Source of the DNA: Bordetella parapertussis
GTDB lineage: Bacteria > Pseudomonadota > Gammaproteobacteria > Burkholderiales > Burkholderiaceae_C
DNA length: 5,097 bases
Assembly: GCA_945899335.1 (NCBI GenBank)
Contig: CAMDIP010000109.1
Span: 1-5,097 of the forward strand
Reading direction: 5' to 3'
Part shown: positions 1 through 5,097 of the stretch, piece after piece
Numbering within the stretch: the stretch's first letter is position 1
Layout: each line of letters begins with the position of its first letter
Made by a program: the position numbers and the translations under genes
Notes under the pieces: generated by a model
Database searches by the model: none
Seen by the model: the letters and a program-made list of their open reading frames with translations, nothing else
What the model was told of the DNA's origin: nothing

Positions 1-1
1 T

Positions 2-379
2 ATGGCTAATCAATCCGATACTTTAGAAAGCGTTGTCATTGGTGACGGCGTGGTTGTCAAGGGTGCGTTTACCGTTCCGTCTAAGGCCGTGATAAACGGC
101 GTGATAGAAGGTGACTTGACGGCAGAAGAGGTCTTGATTGGCCCTACAGGACGTATCACGGGACGTGTTTCGGCCAAGGTCATTGATGTTCGCGGCCAAC
201 TCCACAACACCATCGTCAGTGAAAAAAGTCTGATTGTTCGCACGACCGGAAAAATCGTTGGCAAAATTCACTATTCAGAAATCGAGATTGAAAAGGGTGG
301 TGAAATTGAAGGTGCACTCAACCAAGGTGCTGAACCCACTTCTCCCGTTGTTTCTGCCCCTAGCTCTGCCAAGCCCTGA
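2..379 (+). CDS. Bactofilin (polymer-forming cytoskeletal protein), first copy
   Basis: Bactofilins are small beta-helical proteins that polymerise without nucleotide into cytoplasmic, usually membrane-associated filaments and recruit cell-wall enzymes. The 125-residue product has the family pattern: a short tail (about 1-9), a core of short beta-rungs (about 10-106) and a disordered Pro/Ser/Ala tail (about 107-125). Hydrophobic positions recur at 16-17 residue spacing (L45, I61, L77, I94), with glycines at the turns, as expected for a right-handed beta-helix. The ATG lies at the second base of the window, so a start further upstream cannot be excluded; the short N-terminal tail still fits a complete protein. 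Unlike the second bactofilin, it begins MANQSD and lacks an MFSK-type N-terminus. It is followed after 28 nt by an M23 peptidase gene, a common bactofilin partner. Family assignment is firm; the exact cellular role is inferred. Confidence 0.9.
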   Translation: MANQSDTLESVVIGDGVVVKGAFTVPSKAVINGVIEGDLTAEEVLIGPTGRITGRVSAKVIDVRGQLHNTIVSEKSLIVRTTGKIVGKIHYSEIEIEKGGEIEGALNQGAEPTSPVVSAPSSAKP

Positions 380-407
380 GTTTCATTAGTTTTTTATTTC
401 TAGTTTT

Positions 408-1457
408 ATGCGTCTGACGCTCGGTCCTTTTTTATCTCAATTGCGAACCTTGCCGGGCTTGGTTCGTTATCTTTGGGTGCGCGACTACCAAGACGTCAAA
501 CTCATCATTGAGCAAAGCGGCGATTTGCGTTATTTCAATATCCCTGCGCGGTTCCAGCAGGTTTTCGCCCGCACGGCCATCATCATGGGCTCGGTTGTGG
601 TTACCAGCTTGTTGGTGTTATCTGTCACTTCCTTATTGCTTGGCATCAGTCGCGCTCGTTTAGAGCGCTCGCATGAAGAAGTTTTCAAGGCGTTGATCAG
701 TAGCAGCGCTGATTCAACGGATACGGAAAACCATCACGGCTTGACTGAAGAGCAAATGGTCAGCTTGGCGCAAACCATTCGCGACCGCGATATGAGCATT
801 CGCCGTTTCGTTGAAACCTCAATGGTGGCTGTTTCTGAAGAAAACGACGACCTTAAGTCACAGCTGGAAACCTCTGGCCTGACTGAAAAAATCATCAAAA
901 TCATTCAACAAAACTCCGCTAACGGTGGCTTCACCTTGGAAGATGATCTACAGGCCAACCCCTTGATGCGAGGCAAGGTCGCCGAAGAGTTGTCCACCAA
1001 TCGATCTTTGCGTGAAGTGCTTTACGCTTTGCCGAACCGTATGCCGGTGACCAATTTCAGTTTTTCTTCTGATTTTGGTATTCGTAAGCACCCCTTGACG
1101 GGTAAGTCCCATTTCCATACCGGCGTCGATATGATGAGCGAAACGGGGGACGATAAAGTCTTTGCCGTCAAGCCTGGCGTTGTCGTTATGTCAGAATTGC
1201 ACCCCCAGTATGGCAACACCGTTGTCCTTCGTCACTCCAATGGAGTCGAGTCGCTTTATGCTCACATGGCGCAGTTGTTGGTTAAAGTGGGCGATAAAGT
1301 GACAACAGACAATGTCTTGGGCTATATTGGTAACACTGGAGTTTCAACCGGCAAGCATCTTCATTTTGAGATATTGGTGGGGGGATATCCTGTGAATCCT
1401 CAAAAAGTGATCCGCACAGCCCAATATGTTCAGCAAATCCAAAACAAACAGCCCTAG
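408..1457 (+). CDS. Membrane-anchored M23 (LytM/peptidase_M23) peptidoglycan endopeptidase
   Basis: Predicted zinc metallopeptidase that cuts peptide cross-links of peptidoglycan in the periplasm. Of 349 residues, about 1-52 are a basic cytoplasmic segment, 54-80 a single hydrophobic membrane helix, 82-160 a helical and possibly coiled-coil stalk, and about 215-335 the M23 domain. All catalytic signatures are present: H237 and D241 in HTGVD, H286 in LYAHM, and H317 and H319 in HLHF. H237, D241 and H319 should bind zinc, with H286 and H317 catalytic, so the enzyme should be active rather than a degenerate LytM regulator. There is no cleavable signal peptide; the anchor predicts N-in, C-out topology. 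The start at 408 is the only ATG after an in-frame TAG at 387-389, but the T-rich leader shows no clear ribosome-binding site. The gene lies between two bactofilin genes and overlaps the second by 32 nt. The architecture resembles LmdC, which works with BacA in Hyphomonas; orthology is inferred only. Confidence 0.92.
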   Translation: MRLTLGPFLSQLRTLPGLVRYLWVRDYQDVKLIIEQSGDLRYFNIPARFQQVFARTAIIMGSVVVTSLLVLSVTSLLLGISRARLERSHEEVFKALISSSADSTDTENHHGLTEEQMVSLAQTIRDRDMSIRRFVETSMVAVSEENDDLKSQLETSGLTEKIIKIIQQNSANGGFTLEDDLQANPLMRGKVAEELSTNRSLREVLYALPNRMPVTNFSFSSDFGIRKHPLTGKSHFHTGVDMMSETGDDKVFAVKPGVVVMSELHPQYGNTVVLRHSNGVESLYAHMAQLLVKVGDKVTTDNVLGYIGNTGVSTGKHLHFEILVGGYPVNPQKVIRTAQYVQQIQNKQP

Positions 1458-1896
1458 TCCAGCTGTCCAGAGCCCCCCAGTTGCCCCCGCGCCTGTCGCT
1501 CCTGTACAGTCACAAGATTTAAGCGATTCGCTTGCGCAAGCTCAACCTCAGAGAAATACCATGATGGATATCATTTCTTCCAATGCTTCGAAACCCTCTA
1601 TTTTGAGTGAGGGCTTTTCATTTCGAGGTGAAATTTCTGCCAAAGGTGCCATCCATGTCGAGGGTTCACTCAACGGTCAAGTTCAAGTGGATGAACTCAC
1701 CATTGGCTCGCGTGGCCAGGTTGAAGGTGTGGTGACTTGCTCAAGCCTGCATATCAAGGGTAAGTTTTCTGGCACGGCCACCTGTAGCGAATTGATTGTG
1801 ACTTCTTCTGCCTCGGTAGATGGCCATGTGGTCTACCAAACTTTATCGGTACAAAAAGGTGCCTCTATCAAGGGCGAGTTGCTGCTGGTAAAGTAA
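1426..1896 (+). CDS. Bactofilin, second copy, with long proline-rich N-terminal tail
   Basis: A second bactofilin of 156 residues. About 1-57 form a low-complexity tail rich in Pro, Ala, Ser and Gln, and about 58-153 form the beta-helical core with rungs marked by L91, L108, L123 and L140. The protein starts MFSKSK, close to the MFSK-type N-terminus described as a membrane-targeting sequence in Caulobacter BacA, which supports the ATG at 1426. That start lies inside the end of the peptidase gene (32-nt overlap, +1 frame) and has no Shine-Dalgarno at normal spacing, so translation may depend on coupling. The alternative is the ATGATG at 1561 (M46/M47) behind a weak AGAGA; it would remove the whole tail. 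Two cysteines, C105 and C120, occupy equivalent positions on neighbouring rungs (the repeated TCSxL). It probably forms mixed or separate filaments with the first bactofilin and helps localise the peptidase. Confidence 0.9.
   Translation: MFSKSKTNSPSPAVQSPPVAPAPVAPVQSQDLSDSLAQAQPQRNTMMDIISSNASKPSILSEGFSFRGEISAKGAIHVEGSLNGQVQVDELTIGSRGQVEGVVTCSSLHIKGKFSGTATCSELIVTSSASVDGHVVYQTLSVQKGASIKGELLLVK
1550..1566 (+). promoter_or_regulatory. Possible alternative internal start of bactofilin 2 (weak RBS plus ATGATG)
   Basis: A purine run AGAGA at 1550-1554 stands 6 nt before tandem in-frame ATG codons at 1561 and 1564. Initiation here would give a bactofilin of about 110-111 residues with almost only the core domain. 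The upstream frame stays open back to 1426 and encodes a plausible bactofilin tail, so this is recorded as an alternative or secondary start and not the preferred one. Confidence 0.25.
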
Positions 1897-1923
1897 AGCC
1901 TTTCGCTGACCCGCTTAAGGCTT
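1896..1923 (+). promoter_or_regulatory. Inverted repeat that could sequester the RBS of the RodZ-like gene
   Basis: A perfect 7-bp inverted repeat pairs AAGCCTT at 1896-1902 with AAGGCTT at 1917-1923 around a 14-nt loop. The 3' arm contains the AAGG that serves as Shine-Dalgarno for the ATG at 1927, and the 5' arm begins at the last base of the preceding stop codon. In the transcript the hairpin would hide the ribosome site unless a ribosome finishing bactofilin 2 melts it, which would couple the two genes. The stem is short and the loop large, so stability is modest. No U-tract follows, so it does not look like a terminator. Confidence 0.35.
1917..1920 (+). promoter_or_regulatory. Shine-Dalgarno of the RodZ-like gene
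   Basis: AAGG lies 6 nt upstream of the ATG at 1927, a normal spacing, and supports that start. It is the only gene of the + strand cluster with a convincing ribosome site visible in the window; it is also in the 3' arm of the inverted repeat described at 1896-1923. Confidence 0.55.
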
Positions 1924-1926
1924 GGA

Positions 1927-2775
1927 ATGTCGGATGTTTCTCAAATAGATGGAAGTGCGGTACGTTTGTGCCGCGAAGCCCAAGGCTGGGCAATCAACGA
2001 TCTTGCTGCCAGAGCCTGTTTATCGGTCAAACAGGTGCGCCAAATTGAAGAGGGCGGCTTAAGCTCTTTTTACAGCGAGAGCGTCAAACTCACTGCGGCT
2101 AGAAAAATCGCGGCTCTTTTGCAACTGAGCGAGGTCCAATTGTTTGGCCAAACGCCCTCTGCGCCCCCTCCACTCGAGGAAGATTCGCTGTTGTTTTCAG
2201 CGCAAACATTCCCAACCAGCTTAGTAACTTCAATGGATACCTCGGTGCCTGCGCCCGTAAAGGCCCAAGCCGAGTCATCAGGTGTGCACCTGATCCGCAG
2301 CGAAGCCCTGCACGTCTTGGCGCAACCTCCAGAGATCGACTGGACGACGCACTCACCACAGGTAGACGCCGCTGACCTGCCCGAAGAGCCAGAACAATTG
2401 AGCGCTGCCACTACAGCTAAGGCTGCGTCAGCCTCAGCGAAAGAGGGAACTGCCCCTTCTGGGAATTATTTCCTGAAGATTTTGGTTTTGTTTTTGGTAG
2501 CAATCGCTGTGGCTGCCTTGATGCGTCCCAAACCTGTCGAGCCCACTTCCGCCCCGCCAGAGTCTTCAGCGGGCCAAAGCATGACCCCACCCGTGGCGCC
2601 TGCTACGGCAGAGTCTGTGACACCTGAAACTGGTGCTGGATCGGCGGCTGGGGTGGCTGCGAGCCAATCGGATGTCAAACCCGCGGTTGCTTCAGACTTA
2701 AGCCCTGCTAATGCACCTGCAAGCAGTGCAACTGAGCCTGCAGTGACACCATCTAAAGCCCCGTCCAAGCGTTAA
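1927..2775 (+). CDS. RodZ-like bitopic membrane protein with N-terminal helix-turn-helix domain
   Basis: A 282-residue protein. About 9-73 form an HTH domain of the Xre/RodZ type (the REAQGWAINDLAARACLS region followed by QIEEGG and helix ARKIAALL). About 75-178 form a poorly structured, acidic and Pro/Ala-rich cytoplasmic linker, 181-199 a single membrane helix ending before R200 and K202, and 200-282 an Ala/Pro/Ser/Thr-rich tail, presumably periplasmic. In RodZ the HTH binds MreB rather than DNA and the protein links cytoskeleton to wall synthesis. The layout is the same here, but no folded C-terminal domain comparable to that of typical RodZ is evident. Because it lies 30 nt behind a bactofilin/M23 cluster, it may be an adaptor between bactofilin filaments and the envelope; this is inference. 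It could instead be a membrane-bound transcription regulator. The last gene of the cluster, it ends in the same TTAA as hemH. Confidence 0.75.
   Translation: MSDVSQIDGSAVRLCREAQGWAINDLAARACLSVKQVRQIEEGGLSSFYSESVKLTAARKIAALLQLSEVQLFGQTPSAPPPLEEDSLLFSAQTFPTSLVTSMDTSVPAPVKAQAESSGVHLIRSEALHVLAQPPEIDWTTHSPQVDAADLPEEPEQLSAATTAKAASASAKEGTAPSGNYFLKILVLFLVAIAVAALMRPKPVEPTSAPPESSAGQSMTPPVAPATAESVTPETGAGSAAGVAASQSDVKPAVASDLSPANAPASSATEPAVTPSKAPSKR
2772..2775. other. Shared TTAA: overlapping stop codons of two convergent genes
   Basis: The RodZ-like gene stops with TAA at 2773-2775 on the + strand and hemH stops with TAA at 2774-2772 on the - strand. Both are read from the palindrome TTAA, so the two convergent genes overlap by 4 bases (or 2 bases of shared stop core) and there is no intergenic spacer. 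Transcription from either side must run into the opposite gene before it can end. Confidence 0.95.
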
Positions 2776-3866
2776 GACTCTGCGCCCATGGCAAGCGCTG
2801 CCTTGCGCGAGGCCTGGGCTTCATGGGAGGGCGCAGCATGCAGGGGCCAGCCCGACAGATGAGACGTGGCTAAATCTTCCAAGGCTTGAATCCATAAAGG
2901 GCTGTCATTCAGGCATGGGATATAGCCATAAACTTCTCCACCCTCTTCAAGAAATGCCTCTTTGACTTCCATGGCAATTTCTTCCAAGGTTTCTAAGCAG
3001 TCGCTTACAAAACCTGGGCAGACGATGTCCATGGACTTCAATCCAGCCCGAGCTAACTCCCGCACCGTGGGTTCGGTGTAGGGCTCTAGCCATTTGGCTT
3101 TGCCAAACCGCGATTGAAAGCAAACCCTATATTGATCTTTGGATATCCCTAAAGCGTGCGCTAACAAACGTGCGGTTTTATGGCATTCGCAGTGGTAAGG
3201 GTCACCTAATTTCAAGGTTCTGGCAGGCACGCCATGAAAGCTCATTACCAGCAGTTCGTTGCGACCGTGAGCCTGCCAGTGGCGTTGAATGCTGTCGGCA
3301 AGCGCCGCAATATAGCCAGGGTGGTCATGGTAATTGTTGACAAAGCGCAACTCGGGTACGCGGCGAGTGCGCAAAGCCCATGTGTAAACCGCATCGAACA
3401 CGCTCGCGGTTGTGGTGGCCGAGTACTGAGGGTAGGCGGGAATGACCAGCACGCGGTCTACGCCTTCTTGTTTGAGTTCATCGAGCACCTTTGCAACAGC
3501 TGGGGAGCCATAGCGCATCATCAAACGGACCTGAACCCCACGGTTATTCCACTTTTGATGCAAGGCATCGGCTTGGCGTTGCGACCACACTTTCAAAGGC
3601 GAGCCTTCGTCGGTCCAGATGCTGGCGTATTTTTGCGCCGACTTGGCTGGGCGCACCCGCAAGATGATGCCGTGCAAGATGAGCAGCCACAAAAAGCGGG
3701 GGATTTCCACCACCCGTGGGTCGCTTAAAAACTCAGCCAAATAACGGCGCAAGGCGGGTGCGGTGGGTGCGTCAGGGGTGCCGAGGTTGCAATAGACGAT
3801 GGCGGTACGGGAGGCCTGCCCATGGGTGTAAGCAGGCTCTAGGCTAAAACGGGGTTCAATAGACAT
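2772..3866 (-). CDS. hemH: Ferrochelatase (protohaem ferro-lyase)
   Basis: Inserts Fe2+ into protoporphyrin IX to make protohaem, the last step of haem biosynthesis, in the cytoplasm or at the inner face of the membrane. The 364-residue protein shows the family landmarks in order: an N-terminal strand VYCNLGTPDAP (about 24-34), LSDPRVVEIPRFLW (47-60), IPAYPQYSATTTAS (142-155), MSFHGVP with catalytic H211 (208-214), DPYHCECHKTARLL (222-235), FQSRFGKAKWLEP (250-262), and CPGFVSDCLETLEEI (283-297) with the conserved acidic residue at about E292. Length fits the bacterial family, with a short, variable C-terminal tail. The ATG at 3866 is preceded by AGGTGA 10 nt upstream. It lies 14 nt behind hpnE and probably shares its message. 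No regulatory site (Fur or haem responsive) was recognised in the short gap. Confidence 0.97.
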   Translation of the reverse strand: MSIEPRFSLEPAYTHGQASRTAIVYCNLGTPDAPTAPALRRYLAEFLSDPRVVEIPRFLWLLILHGIILRVRPAKSAQKYASIWTDEGSPLKVWSQRQADALHQKWNNRGVQVRLMMRYGSPAVAKVLDELKQEGVDRVLVIPAYPQYSATTTASVFDAVYTWALRTRRVPELRFVNNYHDHPGYIAALADSIQRHWQAHGRNELLVMSFHGVPARTLKLGDPYHCECHKTARLLAHALGISKDQYRVCFQSRFGKAKWLEPYTEPTVRELARAGLKSMDIVCPGFVSDCLETLEEIAMEVKEAFLEEGGEVYGYIPCLNDSPLWIQALEDLATSHLSGWPLHAAPSHEAQASRKAALAMGAES

Positions 3867-3876
3867 GGCGTTATTT

Positions 3877-3882
3877 TCACCT
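3877..3882 (-). promoter_or_regulatory. Shine-Dalgarno of hemH overlapping the hpnE stop
   Basis: On the - strand AGGTGA at 3882-3877 stands 10 nt before the hemH ATG and shares two bases with the hpnE TAG stop at 3883-3881. This supports the chosen hemH start and suggests that ribosomes finishing hpnE could pass on to hemH. Confidence 0.65.
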
Positions 3883-5097
3883 ATTGCAGCAAGGCGTCGG
3901 CCGCGGCAAAGCCGCTGCGAACCGCGGCTTCCAAAGTGGCCGGGTAGGGCCCCGCCACGTAATCACCACAAGCCCAAATACCAGTGCAGACCTGCATGGG
4001 GGGGCGCAATAGCGCTGGAGTGCAAGCGAAGGTGGCGCGTTTTTCCACCACGGTGGTCAACAGGCTGGCATCGTGAATATCCAGTTGATCGCGCAGTTGG
4101 CCCATGACTTGCTGGGTGATGGTGTCACGCTCGCCAGCGCTTGCGCTCACCACCAGAGCCAGCACCCCTTTCCATGCAGGGTCTGCACTGAGCCGACCTT
4201 TGTCAAACGCAAATTGTGCGGGGGCTTGGGGGTGGCTGTGCAGGGCCACGACAGGCTTGGGCCACGACAGGCGTTTGGCAGTGCGCACATACACGGTGGC
4301 GATGGCAGTGTGCATCAAACTGGCTGCTTGGGCTGACCATGCGGGTGCCAAGCTGTGGGTCAGCTTTGCTGCCTCCCAAGGCGGGCAAGCCAGCACCACG
4401 GGGTGTTGCAGCCAAGGGCCCAGGTCTTGGACGCGTTGTTGGGTTTGCACCACTGCGCCATGGGCGGTCAACCAAGCGTGGGCGGCGTCGGGCATCAGGC
4501 TGCCCAAATCCACCTTGGGCAGCAACATATCGCTGCTGCCTTTGCCCGACCACAGCGCATCTTTCAGCACGGCCAGAAAAATTTGGCCACTGGCGTCTTC
4601 GGCTGGCAGGTTCAAAGCAGAAACGCATAGGGGCTCTATCAGTTCTTGCATGACCTTTGGCGTCAGGTCTTGGCACAGTTGCGCCACCGTCATCCGCGCA
4701 TCGCATACAAATCCTTGGGTTTGCCAGCGTGTTGCTACCCGCAGCAAGCTCAGTTTGTCTGACAAAGACCAACCAGTTGCCATGCAGACGCCCACTAAAA
4801 GGTTCAGCGGTGCGGGTAAAGAGGCTAGGGCAAGCCCCTGACCATCCCCGCGTTTTAAATACAAGGGCAAGCGCAACAAAGTGGCTTCGGTAGCGACGCC
4901 CACTGTGTGTAAAAGCTGCAAGGTATCTCGGTAAGCACCGATCAAAATATGCTGGCCGTTGTCCAAGTACAGCCCTTCATGAACCACCCGTCTGGCACGA
5001 CCGCCCAATTGCGGGGCGGCTTCGAGCAGGCGCACCGCAAAGCCTTGTTGGGTTGCGCGCACTGCAGCGGCCAAGCCGGCCCAGCCGCCACCGATGA
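3881..5097 (-). CDS. hpnE: Hydroxysqualene dehydroxylase, FAD-dependent (5' end cut by window edge)
   Basis: HpnE converts hydroxysqualene to squalene with FAD, completing the HpnC-HpnD-HpnE route to squalene for hopanoids or C30 carotenoids. About 404 residues are visible. The N-terminal dinucleotide-binding motif IGGGWAGLAA begins at the window edge; the in-frame TTG at 5074 lies inside this motif and is therefore not the true start, and roughly 5-15 residues should be missing upstream. Further support comes from the ribose-binding acid in VRLLEA with GGRAR after it (visible residues about 22-35), the CPPWEAAKL segment in the middle, and the C-terminal FAD motif CGDYVAGPYPATLEAAVRSG (about 376-395), very typical of HpnE within the flavin amine oxidase/phytoene desaturase superfamily. 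The C-terminus is complete. hpnC and hpnD would be expected upstream, beyond the right edge. The next gene, hemH, starts 14 nt after the stop. Confidence 0.92.
   Translation of the reverse strand, partial: IGGGWAGLAAAVRATQQGFAVRLLEAAPQLGGRARRVVHEGLYLDNGQHILIGAYRDTLQLLHTVGVATEATLLRLPLYLKRGDGQGLALASLPAPLNLLVGVCMATGWSLSDKLSLLRVATRWQTQGFVCDARMTVAQLCQDLTPKVMQELIEPLCVSALNLPAEDASGQIFLAVLKDALWSGKGSSDMLLPKVDLGSLMPDAAHAWLTAHGAVVQTQQRVQDLGPWLQHPVVLACPPWEAAKLTHSLAPAWSAQAASLMHTAIATVYVRTAKRLSWPKPVVALHSHPQAPAQFAFDKGRLSADPAWKGVLALVVSASAGERDTITQQVMGQLRDQLDIHDASLLTTVVEKRATFACTPALLRPPMQVCTGIWACGDYVAGPYPATLEAAVRSGFAAADALLQ

Noticed and set aside
380..407. Internal promoter or terminator between bactofilin 1 and the M23 gene
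   Set aside because: The 28-nt T-rich gap is too short for a full -35/-10 pair with start site and contains no stem before the T-run.
2..1896. Recent duplication of one bactofilin gene around the peptidase gene
   Set aside because: The two cores share the rung pattern but differ at most positions and have opposite tail arrangements, so a recent duplication is not supported.
2070..2768. Minus-strand open frames opposite the RodZ-like gene
   Set aside because: They mirror the Ala/Pro/Ser-rich composition of the coding strand and show no domain; low-complexity coding DNA commonly leaves the other strand open.
2521..2770. Tandem repeat in the Ala/Pro/Ser-rich tail of the RodZ-like protein
   Set aside because: The composition is biased, but I see no repeating unit of constant length at DNA or protein level.
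2785..2827. Bidirectional rho-independent terminator between the convergent genes
   Set aside because: Inverted repeats exist but no T-tract follows on either strand, and the region is coding sequence of hemH.
3234..3728. Open frame of 164 codons on the + strand
   Set aside because: Antisense to the conserved middle of hemH; no recognisable domain and no supporting ribosome site.
4104..4841. Long open frame of 245 codons on the + strand, with other overlapping frames across 4073-4893
   Set aside because: It lies antisense to hpnE, whose motifs are unmistakable; the translation is rich in Ser, Arg, Trp and Cys without domain features, as expected of a shadow frame in GC-rich DNA.
5072..5074. 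TTG as the start codon of hpnE
   Set aside because: It falls inside the GGGWAGLAA nucleotide-binding motif; the frame is open to the window edge, so the real start is outside.

Overview
The window looks like chromosomal DNA from a Gram-negative proteobacterium, most likely a betaproteobacterium of the order Burkholderiales (Comamonadaceae-like). This is an inference from the style of the HemH and HpnE proteins and from the hopanoid/squalene gene; no rRNA or other marker is present to confirm it. Coding density is nearly complete. The window holds six protein genes in two convergent blocks. No tRNA, rRNA, CRISPR array, insertion sequence or long repeat was seen, and no gap exceeds 31 bases.

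Left block (+ strand, 2-2775): a compact four-gene cluster that reads as a cell-envelope or cell-shape module. It runs bactofilin 1, a membrane-anchored M23 (LytM-type) peptidoglycan endopeptidase, bactofilin 2, and a RodZ-like bitopic membrane protein with an N-terminal helix-turn-helix. The gaps are 28 nt, a 32-nt overlap, and 30 nt, so the genes are probably co-transcribed from a promoter left of the window. The likely working model is a cytoplasmic bactofilin scaffold that positions a periplasmic wall hydrolase through its cytoplasmic N-terminus and membrane anchor, with the HTH membrane protein as an adaptor. The bactofilin/M23 pairing is known elsewhere (CcmA with Csd proteins in Helicobacter, BacA-LmdC in Hyphomonas). 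The second bactofilin with a different N-terminus and the RodZ-like protein lacking a recognisable C-terminal domain are the less familiar parts and the best candidate for something undescribed.

Right block (- strand, 5097-2772): hpnE (FAD-dependent hydroxysqualene dehydroxylase, cut by the right edge) followed after 14 nt by hemH (ferrochelatase). The hemH Shine-Dalgarno overlaps the hpnE stop codon, so the two are probably translated from one message. They serve different pathways (squalene/hopanoid or carotenoid supply, and haem).

The blocks meet tail to tail: the last gene of each ends in TAA and both stops lie within the same palindromic TTAA at 2772-2775, leaving no intergenic room for a terminator. 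Hand counts of single 60-base rows suggest that GC content rises from left (about 43-47%) to right (about 67% in hpnE).
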